From NCBI GenBank assembly GCA_034401795.1, contig CM067371.1, positions 78,561,482 to 78,625,481 on the forward strand: a DNA stretch of 64,000 nucleotides. Direction: 5' to 3'. Source of the stretch: Chaetoderma sp. LZ-2023a (lineage: Eukaryota; Mollusca; Caudofoveata; Chaetodermatida; Chaetodermatidae). A program made the translations under genes and the position numbers. Positions 1 to 11,300 of the stretch are shown here, one piece after another. How positions within the stretch are numbered: position 1 is the stretch's first letter; every line of letters begins with the position of its first letter. The notes beneath the pieces are model-generated. The model did no database searches and was not told the origin of the DNA. It saw only the letters and a program-made list of their open reading frames with translations.

Positions 1-1068
1 CTCATCTTGCCTCCCCCTTCCCCACCCTTCCTCCCTGCCTCACCTCCCTATCTGCCACCCTTCCTCCATCTCTCCTCTCCCTTCCTACCTACATCTCTCC
101 CCATCCGCCATCCCCAGCGCCTCACCTCTTTCCTCTCTCCTTCCTTACTTCCTTCTTTCCTATCTACATCACTTCCTTCCTTCCCTTCCTCCCCTACTAA
201 ACTCACACTCCTCCCTCTCTTACGGCTATCCTTCCTTTTTCCTACCCGCCATTCCCGTCGCTCTATTCGTTCTATTCGCTCTCCTTTCCTCCCTCCCCCT
301 CTTTCCCTCCCTCCTCTCTTCCTTCATACTCTCCCTCCCTCCCTTCATTTTCCCCCTCCAACCTCCAACCACCTACCCCGCCCCTCTATTCCTTCCATCC
401 TTCCCTTCCCTAGTCCCTCCTTCCCGCTCTCCCCTTGGTCCCCACTCATCTCTCCCTCCCACTCCCATTCCCTCCTTCCTCCAATTCCTCCCTCCCACCA
501 CCATCCCTGCCTCCATCCCTCATGTCCCCTCCCTCCCTCCAATCCCCTCCCCCAATCACTCACAACTCTTGTACCTTCCTCTCTCCCTCCTCCCTCCTCC
601 TCCTCCATCCCTTGTCCTCTCTCCCCTGCCGCCACAACCCCTCCTTCAATACCTCTCCTCCCGCCCTTTACTTCTCTCCTGCATCTCTTCATCCCTCCCA
701 CCCTCTCTCTCCACCTCCCTCCCTTACTCCCCTCACTCCCTACCACACTGCCTCCGTCCTTCCCTCTCCTACCTAACCTTCATTCCCATCTTCCATCCCA
801 CTCCCTTAATTTCTACCTTTCTCCCTTCCCAATCCCCACCCTCTCATTCCTTCTTCTTTCCCAGCTCCCTCCCTACCTCCATTTATCTCTCCCTCCCTGT
901 ATCTCTCTGCTCCATCTACTCTCCCCCACCACCACAATTCCTCCCTAATCCATCACCCCCTTTCTTCCTCCCCCCCCCTTCCTTCCTTCATTCATTCCTT
1001 CCATCTTCCCCCACCCCCACCCCTGCCTTCCATCCCCCTACCTACCTTCCGTCCCTCCCTTCGAGTCC
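1..1068. repeat. polypyrimidine (CCT/TCCC) low-complexity tract
   Basis: More than 1 kb in which the plus strand is nearly all C and T, built from drifting CCCT, TTCC and CTCC words with only occasional A or G. Long open frames on both strands here encode only Pro, Ser, Leu and Thr, or Gly, Glu and Arg on the other strand, and are by-products of the composition. A tract of this purity can form intramolecular triplex DNA and is prone to slippage and assembly collapse. Confidence 0.9.
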
Positions 1069-1101
1069 TTGATTCCAGGGCTCATTCACGCCATATCTAG
1101 G
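1066..1101 (-). repeat. fragment of SINE family S1 (3' end)
   Basis: About 36 bp matching the 3' part of the repeat units at 1752-2430 and 5048-5735 (shared words: cgagtccttgattccaggg and attcacgccatatctagg). It lies exactly at the end of the polypyrimidine tract. The tract may therefore have grown next to, or inside, an older SINE copy. Confidence 0.6.
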
Positions 1102-1751
1102 GGGGAGGGTGTGTGCGTGCTATAGCGAGCTACAAAATGTATGTGATATCAGCAGTGTGTGTTATAAAACAAAGCGAAGTAGATATTGCATGCAAGGAAT
1201 ATTAGGTACAGAATGGACTGGCCTGTTGCTATGCACTACAAATGTTGCCGTTAATTATGTTTGGTTGACATTTATGTCGTCGATAAGCCAAAGCCTTATT
1301 TATTTTGTCCGGGAATGACTAAATTTAAAAATCATATATGTATCTTAAATGATTAAACAAATGAATTCTTTTATTTCTTTGATTATAGTGGTCTTTATAG
1401 TAGATGTATGCCAAGGTGTTGTGCTCTTATTCCAACCCTCGTTGGGGTGTGTCGCCTACTGATCGGGTACGGAGCTCCAGCAGGAACATACCGTTTGGTA
1501 TTTTCGTCAACATTACTTTACCATGACAGGATTTCGTGACGAATTTCTGCGATAAGGTGTGTGTAGTGCTGAAACACTAGCGGTGAACGATGTAGTGAGT
1601 TCATCTTGCCAGATATATTTATGTATATTATTTGCCTGTTTAATATGCTTATCTGCCGGGTATAGCAGATAAAAGGTAGAGATTCAAAAGGTAGAGAGGC
1701 TCTACGTCTAAGTAAAATATTATTTACGAGCTGAATTCCATATAGTAGTTA
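1102..1751. other. no recognised feature
   Basis: About 650 bp of unique-looking sequence between the pyrimidine tract and the first SINE array. The only open frames are shorter than 70 codons and resemble nothing I know. It could be flanking host DNA or an older part of the LTR element. Confidence 0.5.
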
Positions 1752-2430
1752 GTTTGATTGGCGTCTATCGAGTCACTGATTCCTGGTCCCATTCACGCGG
1801 CCATTCTAGGCTGGTTTTATTTCAATCTAGTATTGTTAACTTCCCCAGCTTTTACACTGGTACCCATTTATGCTCCTATGGTGGAAAGGCAACGAGGAGT
1901 GAAGCAGGTTGCCTATGTTTCCAGCGAACAGAGACGCAATCCCGGGGTCGCCGGTTTCACAGCTCTGCTCTTTACGGGCTGAGCTACAGCCTCCGCCTTC
2001 CCCATGAATACCATAGATGTTGTTGGTTTGATTGGCGTCTATCGAGTCCTTGATTCCAGGGCCCATTCACGCCATATCTAGGCTGGTTTTACTTCAGTCT
2101 ATTATTGGTAACCTCCCCAGTTTTTATCCAGGTACCCATTTACACACCTGGGTGGAGAGGCGACGAGGAGTGAAGGAGATTGCCTATGTTTCCAGCGATC
2201 GTCAGTCTGCCGGAACAGAGACGCGATCACAGGGTCACCGGTTTCACAGCCCTGCTCATTACTGCTTGAGTTACCGCCTCCTCTAGGTCCTTCTATGAAG
2301 TTATTGGTTTGGTTGGCATCTATCGAGTCCCTGATTCGAGGTCCCATTCACGCCATTCTAGGCTGGTTTTCTTTCAGTCTGTTATTGGTAACTTCCACAG
2401 TTTTTACACTGGTACCCATCACGTGTTCTT
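1752..2430 (-). repeat. head-to-tail array of tRNA-like SINE S1 (2.5 units)
   Basis: Three consecutive copies of one repeat begin near 1752, 2024 and 2303, each opening with a ttggtttgattggc-like word. The first two are about 270 bp; the third is cut after about 120 bp. Read on the minus strand, a unit starts with a tRNA-like stretch: in the first unit TGTAGCTCAGCCCGTA resembles a pol III A box. A unit-specific body and a tail ending in gactcgatagacgcc follow. The B box is poor, so the tRNA origin is likely rather than certain. A second array with the same order lies at 5048-5735 and a single half unit at 41745-41890, always beside LTR sequence of element B. Confidence 0.6.
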
Positions 2431-2719
2431 TCATAGGTTAGGTACGCTGGCTGTTAGTACCCTGAGGGGGCGTCTCCGAGACAGCTCGACCCGTGCCCAA
2501 TTCTACCTGGTGTCAGTGATCCGCGCTACACCACCTCCTCCTAGCTTGGCACCATGGGCCGAGCGATAATGATAGTGGATCCCTGCTAGGTGAGAATTAT
2601 AGACTTCTTAGCTTGGCGTACCGCCGAGAGGTAGAGATGCGTGAGCCGTAGGCCGTTACTACAATAATTATGTTTTCGCAGCGAAATCCGTTTTTGGCTT
2701 AAGTCTATCTCAAAAATAC

Positions 2720-3000
2720 TATCTCAGAACTGGACATAACAGACTAAACCAACACATCTACAGGCGGTTCAACCTTACGACATCGCCCGCTTGGCCTTGT
2801 GGAGAAGCAGAACAGACCACAGAGCACATACTTCAATGTTGCAGTACGTATCAGCTGCTGAGAGAAGAGATCTGGCCTTTGTCAACCTCTTTTCTTGAAA
2901 AGCTGTATGGGCCTGTGGAAGAACTGCAGAAAACCACAGATTTCATCTTGAGAACGGCTCTCCAAGTGTGATACAAGCGATCGAAAAGAAGAAGAAGAAG
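2720..3000 (+). mobile_element. 5'-truncated LINE, C-terminal ORF end and 3' tail
   Basis: A 281-bp insertion flanked by a perfect 13-bp target-site duplication (atctcaaaaatac at 2707-2719 and 3001-3013). It is open in one frame from its first bases to a TGA near 2970. The protein end has the layout typical of I/Jockey-group LINE ORF2 C-termini: an LRTGHNRLN word, a CPCG...EHIL...C zinc-knuckle-like cluster, then a short acidic end. It finishes with (GAA)n directly at the target duplication. 5' truncation, target duplication and simple-repeat tail together make this a clean target-primed insertion. The exact clade is uncertain. Confidence 0.85.
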
Positions 3001-4133
3001 ATCTCAAAAATACCAGTGAAGGTACTGGGGTGGGGTGGTGGGGTGGGGATGGGGTGAGTCGTCACTATTTGGGGTATAGACATCGATAAGCCTCTGCGAT
3101 TTCAAGGGTCGGCTCCAACACAACCGGCGGGACGAGTTACCAGACAATTATATGGCCAGAGTGGCCGGAGTGCAGTTGCAGACAGAGATATTTGCGAGTA
3201 ATAGTAATTAAATGGTCACGATAAGACTCTTTTGATGGTTATCCACAGTTACTTGGGTGAAAGGCGAGCTTTATAATAAACAGCGCATATTGGTCCAAAT
3301 TTCTCCGGCTGCTAATCGCAATACCTGGCCTAATATTTTAGGCTAGGGATTATGCCGTTTATCGTGTCTATTGGTGCAGGCACGAGAAAAGGTCCTTAGT
3401 GAAATTATGTAGATGTATAGAATAAGTTTTTAGGTGTGGTGCGCTAACTGATGCTAGAAGTGTATTATTTAAGCGAGTGGTGTTTTATGAGACTAACTTT
3501 AAATAAACATAAACAAAAGTATAGTCCAAGAACGGCACTCGCCATATAGAATTTATACAGTACAATTTAGTAACGGCCAAGCTGATCGTATCGCGCTTGC
3601 TTATAATCAGCGCACAATACAGTCAATACAATAATTAAAGTCGCTTTTTTGTCATCGGCGAAGATAATAACTAGGTTGAAGTTTGAATAGCGTAAAGTTA
3701 ATAGCGCTTTTTGGTCATCGGCTCGAGTCACGATGAAAGTCAAACGGCGAAGTAGAAAGGGCACGTTTTAGTTAGTGGCGAGAGTCTGTAAAGGCGTATA
3801 TGCTGTACAAAGTTTATACAGTAACACAGGTAAAGATCAGCCAGTCATTGATGAGAAAGTTCATGCATCGTAGAACAGGTTTTGAAACTTGTAGATGATG
3901 AGATGGATGCAGGAAAGAGACACAGGCGTTGTTACAGGTGTTGCGATGTGGATAAAGTTCGTTGAACACAAGGCCTACGTTAACGGCGTCGCTGCTCAGA
4001 AGCGGCGTCGAATGTAAAGTTCACAGAGAAACAGCGTACGTACAGATACAGTACTCTTATATTAGATAAGGCACAGAAGGCGTGCTTTCAGCTCTTTAAA
4101 CCGCTTATTTTAACAGTGATTCAGACAGGAAAC

Positions 4134-4616
<483 letters not shown>

Positions 4617-4798
4617 AGGAAACGGCGAGATAGTTCATCCTGGCCAGACTGGCCCTCAATGGAAATTCAGATAGTAATGTTCGAAATAGCGCCTGTAGGA
4701 AGGCCTCTCAATAGTTTAGACAAGAGTGAGCGGCATCGGTAGAGTTTGGTGCGCTCAATTCAGCCGGAGGAACGGAGGGGAGAGTCTGGTATTACTTT

Positions 4799-4866
4799 GG
4801 GTTCCCACCACACACACACACCTCCCCCCCCCCACACACCCACTCTCCACCCCCCACCCCACCCCG
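4799..4866. repeat. C-rich low-complexity stretch
   Basis: A CA/CCCC-rich run within the B LTR. It replaces about 15 bp of ordinary LTR sequence seen near 41560 in the other LTR copy, so it is a local expansion. Confidence 0.75.
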
Positions 4867-5047
4867 TGAGGCTATCCAAAAATTGAAGCGTGATGACAAG
4901 GCACACTCTAACTACGGCCTCGGGAACTGTTGGAAAATGTGCTCGTGTAGCTTGCCAGAATGGCGAGCTCTGCGCAATATCTATTAGTGAGCTCTATCGA
5001 TAATGTGACCGTATCAGATCACCTTCTCGTCCCTCTCTGAAGAAGAA

Positions 5048-5735
5048 GTTATTGGTTTGATTGGCGTCTATCGAGTCCCTGTTTTCAGGGCCCATTAACG
5101 CCATTCTAGGCTGGCTTTTATATTTCAGTCTATTATTGGTAACTTCCCCAGTTTTTACACTTGTACCCATTTATACTCCTGGGTGTAGAGAGGTAACGAG
5201 GAGTGAAGAAGATTTCCTATGTTTCCAGCGATCGTCAGTTCGCCGAACAGAGACACAATCCTGGAGTCGCTAGTCTCACAGCTCTGCTTATTATCGCCGA
5301 GCCTCCTCTGTCCCTCTGTGTGTGAGGGTATTCGTTTGTTTGGCGTCTATCGAGTCCCTGATTCCAGGTCCCATTCACGCTATATCTAGGCTGGTTTTTA
5401 TTTCAGTCTACTATTGTTAACTTCCCCAGTTTTACACTGGTACCCATTTATACTCCTGGTTGGAGAGAGGCGACGAGGAGTGAAGGAGATTGCCTATGTT
5501 TCCAGCGATCGTCAGTCGGCCGGAACAGAGATGCGATCACAGGATCGCAGAGTCAACGGTTTCACAGCTCCGCTTATTATTGCTTGAGTTACCGCCTCTT
5601 CTATGTCCTTCTCTGAAGTTATTGGTTTGGTTGGCATCTATCGAGTCCCTGATTCCAGGTCCCATTCACGCCATTCTAGGCTGGTTTTCTTTCAGTCTGT
5701 TATTGGTAGCTTCCACAGTTTTTACACTGGTACCC
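5048..5735 (-). repeat. second head-to-tail array of SINE S1 (2.5 units)
   Basis: Units begin near 5048, 5332 and 5618; the third breaks off at the same internal point as the third unit of the first array. It is followed at 5735-5875 by the same segment that follows the first array (2430-2655). The two arrays therefore arose as one duplicated block, not by independent SINE insertions. On the minus strand each unit begins with a tRNA-like head. Confidence 0.6.
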
Positions 5736-5975
5736 ATCGCGTGTTCTTTCATAGGTTAAGTACGCTGGCTGTTAGTACCCATGGGCCGAGCGATAATGAT
5801 AGTGGATCCCTGCTAGGTGAGAATTATAGACTTCTTAGTTTGGCGTACCGCCGAGAGGTAGAGATGCGTGAGCTGCATAATCATAAGAGATAGGCACATA
5901 TGCGTGCAAAGTGATGGGAGGGGTGGCATACTTTTGAATTTTTGGCCCGGTTTTCGTATGCCCGGGCGTCCACGC

Positions 5976-5983
<8 letters not shown>

Positions 5984-6028
<45 letters not shown>

Positions 6029-6037
6029 TATGTGTTT
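5984..6037. repeat. (TG)n microsatellite
   Basis: TG repeat of about 50 bp ending in tgtatgtgtgtatgtg, just right of the B 3' LTR region. The short open frames over it on both strands are low-complexity by-products. Confidence 0.95.
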
Positions 6038-6039
6038 CA

Positions 6040-6500
6040 TGGATGCGATTTTTATTTATTAGCAAGGTTGTAAGCTCATAATACAATAGTTCGCAGGGAC
6101 GCCTTTGTATGGTGCAAGGATGGTATTCCTTGCGCCAAAGACTCCCAAGCTCCAAACATATATATGCATCATAAAAAATTCCTGAGTTTAGAACAAATTA
6201 AGGTGTGGCCCCAGACAAGACCGCACAGGTGGCGAGAATTATTACTTTCGCCACCCTCACAGAGTGATTGTTATAACTATATATTATATATTAAAATATA
6301 TTATATATTAACTGTTCTTAGAGATTTAAGTCAAATACATATACGTACCGCACCATTCCACTTGTTTTACATCAGTTAAGTTATGCGTCCTCATAGTGAT
6401 GGGTCCACGCCCAGTTATTCAGGTACATTTGAGGGGAGCGATCTTGGTATGTTCCAGGAGCCATTCGCTGGTATGCTGCCATCAGAGAGGAGATGTTCAA
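6040..6500. other. region between the LTR edge and the post-integrase ORF of B
   Basis: About 460 bp with an AT-rich patch (atatattatatatta near 6280-6310) and no recognisable gene. By position it is part of element B between its downstream ORF and its 3' LTR. Confidence 0.4.
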
Positions 6501-6502
6501 CC

Positions 6503-7366
6503 CTAGGATGCTCGTGGGTGTCGACACATGGAAAAAGCGCACGTTCTGACGATGGTTGGATGATGAGTACGGTCTGAAAAGGCCAGAATTGAATGTTCAG
6601 GATCAGGTATGGTGGCGGTTACCATATGATGTCTGTGCCTTCGTTCTGCAGAAAAAATGCGGCTGATAAGTGTGCTCGATATGGGGCTAATGGCTAAGTC
6701 CACAGTTCTCGCCGTCCATACAGCGGTGGATACACTGTACACCTTTCCGCAATATATACTTTCTGGGGACGTACTTTTCTGATCAGAAGGATCCGATAAA
6801 GTTGACGCTGATGTTATAGGTGTTATTGATCCCACAGGCATAGAAGTTGCAGCAGGGATTGGACGTTCTTGATCGTCTATCATCAGCTCCACATCCATGG
6901 ATTCGGAGGAGGATGGCGCTGCTGTCAACACACGAATTAACACGATTAATGATGACATAGTAGGTGGTGTAGCCAGTGCCTGCAATTTAAGTGCACCAGG
7001 CAGGAGAAGACACCTCTTCTTTACTTTTCCAGCTAACAATGCTGATGGCAACCACGCCACTATCCTGGGCCATAAAATGTTCCCGGCCATTTTAAGTTCT
7101 GTCGGCTCGAGATGGATAACTGACACTGGGTAACCTATCTTGACCGAATGGGTCACCCCAAAGCATTCTGCCATAAACAGCCTTTCGCACGATGCACAAT
7201 ATGTCTGGACTAAGTCGTGGTTGTGTTCGATATGAAGGCAAAGTTTGCTGCGCTGCTTCAACTTGCGGCCATATTTGGTACCATCAGTGGCTGGTTTCCA
7301 TGAACAAACATGTGCGTAAGAAGTAATGATGGATTGTTCGTCATCAGAGGTTGAAGACATTTCCAT
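6503..7366 (-). CDS. ORF downstream of integrase in element B, B-box-like
   Basis: An open frame of 287 codons starting at a real ATG at 7366. It belongs to the B fossil: a stretch of similar sequence lies at the same place in element A (about 17250-18250), between integrase and the 3' LTR. Residues 43-73 show Cys/His spacing reminiscent of a B-box finger (C43, H50, C57, C60, C68, H73, with a Y-C-x2-C core). The middle is rich in Ser, Thr and Pro, with an acidic patch around residues 160-170. I see no signal peptide or obvious transmembrane segment, so it does not look like an envelope gene. The B-box reading is tentative. Function is unknown, and the frame may have survived by chance. Confidence 0.45.
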   Translation of the reverse strand: MEMSSTSDDEQSIITSYAHVCSWKPATDGTKYGRKLKQRSKLCLHIEHNHDLVQTYCASCERLFMAECFGVTHSVKIGYPVSVIHLEPTELKMAGNILWPRIVAWLPSALLAGKVKKRCLLLPGALKLQALATPPTMSSLIVLIRVLTAAPSSSESMDVELMIDDQERPIPAATSMPVGSITPITSASTLSDPSDQKSTSPESIYCGKVYSVSTAVWTARTVDLAISPISSTLISRIFSAERRHRHHMVTATIPDPEHSILAFSDRTHHPTIVRTCAFSMCRHPRAS

Positions 7367-8330
7367 TTCGGCGCAAACCTCCTCAAGTGTTTGTTTGGTG
7401 AGTGTCTCTTAGTCAAATAACATTATAAAAAAATTTAAATCGCGCCTGTTTGAATAAATACACAAGACTTAAAGAGCTAGGTCTTCATGTCTTAACAGTC
7501 TAACTTCGACTATATAGTTTCCTGAAATTTAGTCTGTAGCGTAAAAGAGGCCTAGTGCCAGTGATTTTCCCGCGCACCAATGGTTGGAGCCATGTAACTC
7601 ACTCCAGGGAAGATGAAGTTTTGAGCAAAAATCCTGACTTTTATACTTGTTGGTGACGTCACAGGGTGGAGGGCGACGCATGTGGCTAGTCGTGATTCGC
7701 CTCATGCATTAAGACCACCTTGGTTTTAAAAAGTAGTTGCTTCAAATTCCCCATACCCGCTCGAAGAAATGTGAGAAGAATCAGCAAGTCAATATAAGGC
7801 GATATTTATCAAAACCTCTATGTTAATGGCACAGGTTCACTGTTTCTATTAGCCAACCAACCAGGAACTACTTATTCCTGTGGATACGTCATAATTTCAA
7901 GGCGTCGTGCGGTTTCAGGCATAAACCATTATAAACGTGCTTAATTATACTTAAGCTAGGTCACTCGCAGGGGTGGGTAAGGGCAAGATGACGTAACAGA
8001 CGACAGGCATGGTGCAGTCGCGTCTCCATGACCCTATTCCCTGACTCGCTTGCGTGGTAGCTCGCCGACCTGGTGCCAGCTTGTCTATCACTATGCGTGA
8101 AACCTGTTGGACATTCAAAGTCGGCTGCTTCTGCGCGCTGCGGGTCAGCACAGGTTTGATTAGAAAATAGGTACTGCGCTTTGGGAAGTTCGTTACTGGA
8201 GTTTAATGCTGAATATAATTAACTGTAATCTAGTCGTTTACAAACGGCGAGCATGTGGTCTTATTAATTAGCCAGGTGCTTGGTTAACGTGCGTTGTCAC
8301 AGCTAGTGCATGACTGGACCAACGCAGGTG
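7367..8330. other. rest of the post-integrase region of element B
   Basis: Short conserved words here recur in the same order in element A: ggcctagtgcc at 7550 and 18469, gaactacttattcct at about 7864 and 18767, and a GGGTGGG-rich patch at about 7970 and 18870. This shows both elements carry the same downstream module. No open frame longer than 70 codons is convincing. Confidence 0.55.
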
Positions 8331-8332
8331 TG

Positions 8333-9120
8333 GTTTATCACTATTACTATTCCTTGGTAGAATCTTGGTACAGTCGTCGTGGGGAATGATAATTTGAGAA
8401 ATTAATTTTCTCATAACAGAAGGACTGTTTAGATTTCGATGCCAACCCGGCCCATGCAGCAATAATTCATAGCATGTCTATTTTGACCGAATCGTAAGTC
8501 ATGGTGCTACTGTATGTCAAACCTGTAGTGTAGGCATAATCATTTTATAATGGGCAACGTTACACCAACATTGTATATAAATATGATCCACTTTTACCAG
8601 GTTAATTATCATTATTATTATTCCCTGGTAGAATCTTGGTAGAATCGTCGTCGGGAAGGGTCGGCCCTAGGGTTTCTGGCGCCCTAAGCAAAAGCAAAGG
8701 ACCACCCTTTAAGTGGGGAAATTTTTTAAATCCAGATGCTCTGAAAGGGCATTTCCTGCATTTCTAGAGAGAAATATGGCTCTTGTCCTAAGTGTGGATT
8801 GTTTAGAAATCTTATTTGCTTTGAGTACATGTAGTTTGGGTGGTGAGAGGTGGCCCACCCCATTTTTGGCGCCCCTCTATAATCTGGCACCCTAGGCAGT
8901 GCCAAGTTCGCTTATGCCTTGAGCCAGCCGTGTCATGGGGAATGATAATTTTGAGAAATTTGGTTTCTCATTACAAAAGGACTGTTTAGATTTCGATGCC
9001 GTTAGTAACTGGCCCATGCAGTAATAATTCGTAGCATGTCTATTTTGACCGACATCGTAACAGTCATGGCGGTACTGTATGTCAAACCTGTAGTGTAGGC
9101 ATAATCATATTATAATGGCA
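8333..9120. repeat. two-unit tandem repeat of about 280 bp, broken by a MITE
   Basis: The unit beginning ctattactattcc (8341) and running to ttttaccaggtta (8605) is followed directly by a second unit starting near 8616. The second unit is interrupted at 8657-8935 by a short inserted element, and again at 9121 by a hAT-like element. It resumes at 10982 (caatgggcaagg ... ttttaccggg, about 11041). Confidence 0.75.
8657..8935. mobile_element. short MITE with GGCCGGCC-type terminal inverted repeats
   Basis: An insertion of about 280 bp in the second tandem unit. One end reads gggtcggccctaggg; the other, reverse-complemented, reads cacggctggctcaagg. The flanks gtcgtcgggaa and gtcatggggaa are two versions of the same target, which is intact in the first unit at about 8371. 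Non-autonomous; its superfamily is not certain, with hAT possible. Confidence 0.6.
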
Positions 9121-10981
9121 TAGGGCTGTGGATCATGAAGATTTTCATGAACCAAACCAGTTCGCCATATGCATGTCTGGTTCATGAACCAGTTCACGAA
9201 CCATCTAATATTCAAAATCTGAACTGATGAAATAGAATCAGAAATATTGTGAAACACAAAATCATTTTCAAATTCCAAGTGGGTTTAGTGACAAAATACA
9301 CAACAGATGCTTAGTATATAATGGCAAGGCAAGTTCTATACATTCAAATAAATTTCATTGCATGGTTAGTTGGTTACCTCTTGCTATTTTATAGATAACA
9401 CTAAATAAATCGATACAGGGAACCAGGCTAGTACTGGGACCTCATCTAGACAACACAGATATCGAGATCTGATAGATCTTGAGTTTAAACAGCTAAAATA
9501 AGATGGTGCATTGGCTCGGTTGGCAAAACCGTTCACTGCACATGCTTGGAATTCCAATCCAAAGAGCCGGGTTCGATCCCGCATTCAGGCATGTGACCAA
9601 GGTGTAAAAACATGCGCCCTTCCATAGTCAATCAATTGACACGTGCTTCGGAGGGGACGTAAACCCATCGGTCCCATCTCGCGTGGTGCCTGTGCCGTAG
9701 GGGACGTAAAAGCACTCACTCTGAGTGTCAGGCTCTGTATCGGGAGCTCAGGTGTGAACACGCTCTGATAGTGTAAATAGTAGATGTCGGGTGTCAGCCC
9801 TGCCATCAGTGTGTCCAATATGCTATAACTGAAGCCTGTAAGACGCCTATCTAAAAAGGCAGGTGGTACAGATGTGTGCAGACTGGACATCACAGTGCAG
9901 CATAGCTGGCAGCCTGCTCTAAAACCAACCTACGTCACAGCTCTCAGCAACGCTGCCAGTGGCTCCATAGTTCACTATCTAGACTGTGTAAATACGTTAC
10001 AAATAAATGTAGAAACTCCCCCAAGAGGTGCGGATATGTGACCAGGAACCTCACTGAGCAGTGACGATGTCAGTCTGGGCGGTGCTCCTAATGCAGGAGG
10101 GACTTCCGAAATACAATACAATAAAAAAAATTTGCTGAATACAAATTCTGGATTTTGTATCAAGATATTACTAGATACTTAGAATGCATAACATTGTGCA
10201 AAAATGATGCCCATATAAACGCAGTTGGCCGAGAAAACTTCTAAACCGTAACTGGTAATTCATTTAGCGCGATCTGCTGTAAATTGTATATCTATATCTA
10301 GCGTTTTACGACATTGACCAATTTGCAGCAGTAACAATTGCGCGCTGAACATCCTTGATTTTAATCAGAGAATGTGCATTGGATTTTGATTGGATATACT
10401 GACTGGTTTTCATTATAATAGCCAATGAAAACGTAATGGAGGAATGATTAGAAGAATAATTTGAATACTGTAACATTTCTCGGAAATCATGGCCGATTTT
10501 GCAAATAACAAAGAAAATCTGTCGCGTTCACCTTTTCTTTGATGGAGCATGAATGCCGCGTAGACCTTATAAGCCTGGAATATGTTGAGATGGTGTAATA
10601 CACATGATAACAACATTTTATTTGCTTGTAATGTCGCTATGAACGGGTAAATTAAACCATTTAAGCGAGGAAGGTATGTGTTACTCTAGGACGATTACAC
10701 TATCATGGGTGTGGGTTGAACTTACTCGGAAAATATTGTCGTAAATCTGAATTAAGGTTTATCATTCAAAACTTGTATACAGCTAGAATAAGTACTTAGT
10801 AAACCGTTTTCGTCATGATTTCTGTATATTTGCCTTAGAGATGGAAAATACATGCGGAAAAAAAATTAATGTATGGTTCGCGAACCACAAGATTCGTCAA
10901 ATAAATGTTCGAATATAATTCGTCTTCCCAGAGTTCGCGATTGTTCGATTGTTTGAAGATTTGAATGTTCGCCCCAGCCTA
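9121..10981. mobile_element. hAT-like non-autonomous DNA transposon
   Basis: A 1,861-bp element whose ends read TAGGGCTGTGG and, reverse-complemented, TAGGCTGGGGCG. It sits inside the second copy of the 280-bp tandem repeat: the target word (t)aatgg(g)ca stands on both sides and the host repeat continues after it. Subterminal regions are full of short palindromic words around ttcatgaacc and gttcgcgaacc, as in many hAT elements. There is no transposase frame. It carries a SINE at 9502-10130. Confidence 0.65.
9502..10130 (+). repeat. tRNA-derived SINE with A and B boxes
   Basis: TGGCTCGGTTGG at 9512-9523 is a good pol III A box and GGTTCGATCCC at 9570-9580 a near-perfect B box, at tRNA-like spacing. 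The head is followed by a body with two ggacgtaaa words (9655-9663 and 9702-9710) and ggtcccat (9670). The right end is probably the A-rich run near 10108-10130 (aatac repeats then A8), though the SINE may stop earlier, near 9960. It is nested in the hAT-like element. No clear target duplication was found. Confidence 0.65.
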
Positions 10982-11300
10982 TCAATGGGCAAGGTTAGAT
11001 TACACCAACATTGTATATAAATATGATCTGCTTTTACCGGGTTCGGCAGGCTCCAAAGCTGTTGTTTCCCCATAGGATAATATCATAACTTAGCCACGTC
11101 ATTCCTAGACATAGTGTTTGAACGATACAGTACAGCATAGAAAAATGTTTACATTTACACAAAACAATGATATCGTGGTGCCTCTGTCCGAAGATTCCAT
11201 GAGCCAGTCAATGCTGTGTATCAGTATCTTATGTCATGTTGGTGATTGTATGCTTCTTCGCGTGGCTTATTTTACCATTACTGGTGCATGCGTTGTGTAA
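10982..11300. other. tail of the tandem repeat and target region of element A
   Basis: 10982-11041 completes the 280-bp unit interrupted at 9121. The next 260 bp show nothing recognisable up to the left edge of the inner LTR element at 11301. Confidence 0.5.

Noticed and set aside
7-948. 313-codon open frame and its opposite-strand partners
   Set aside because: Product of the polypyrimidine tract; no ATG start (TTG) and only Pro/Ser/Leu residues.
9500-9585. Functional tRNA gene at the A and B boxes
   Set aside because: The boxes fit pol III control, but the stretch does not fold into a full cloverleaf by eye and continues into a long SINE body.
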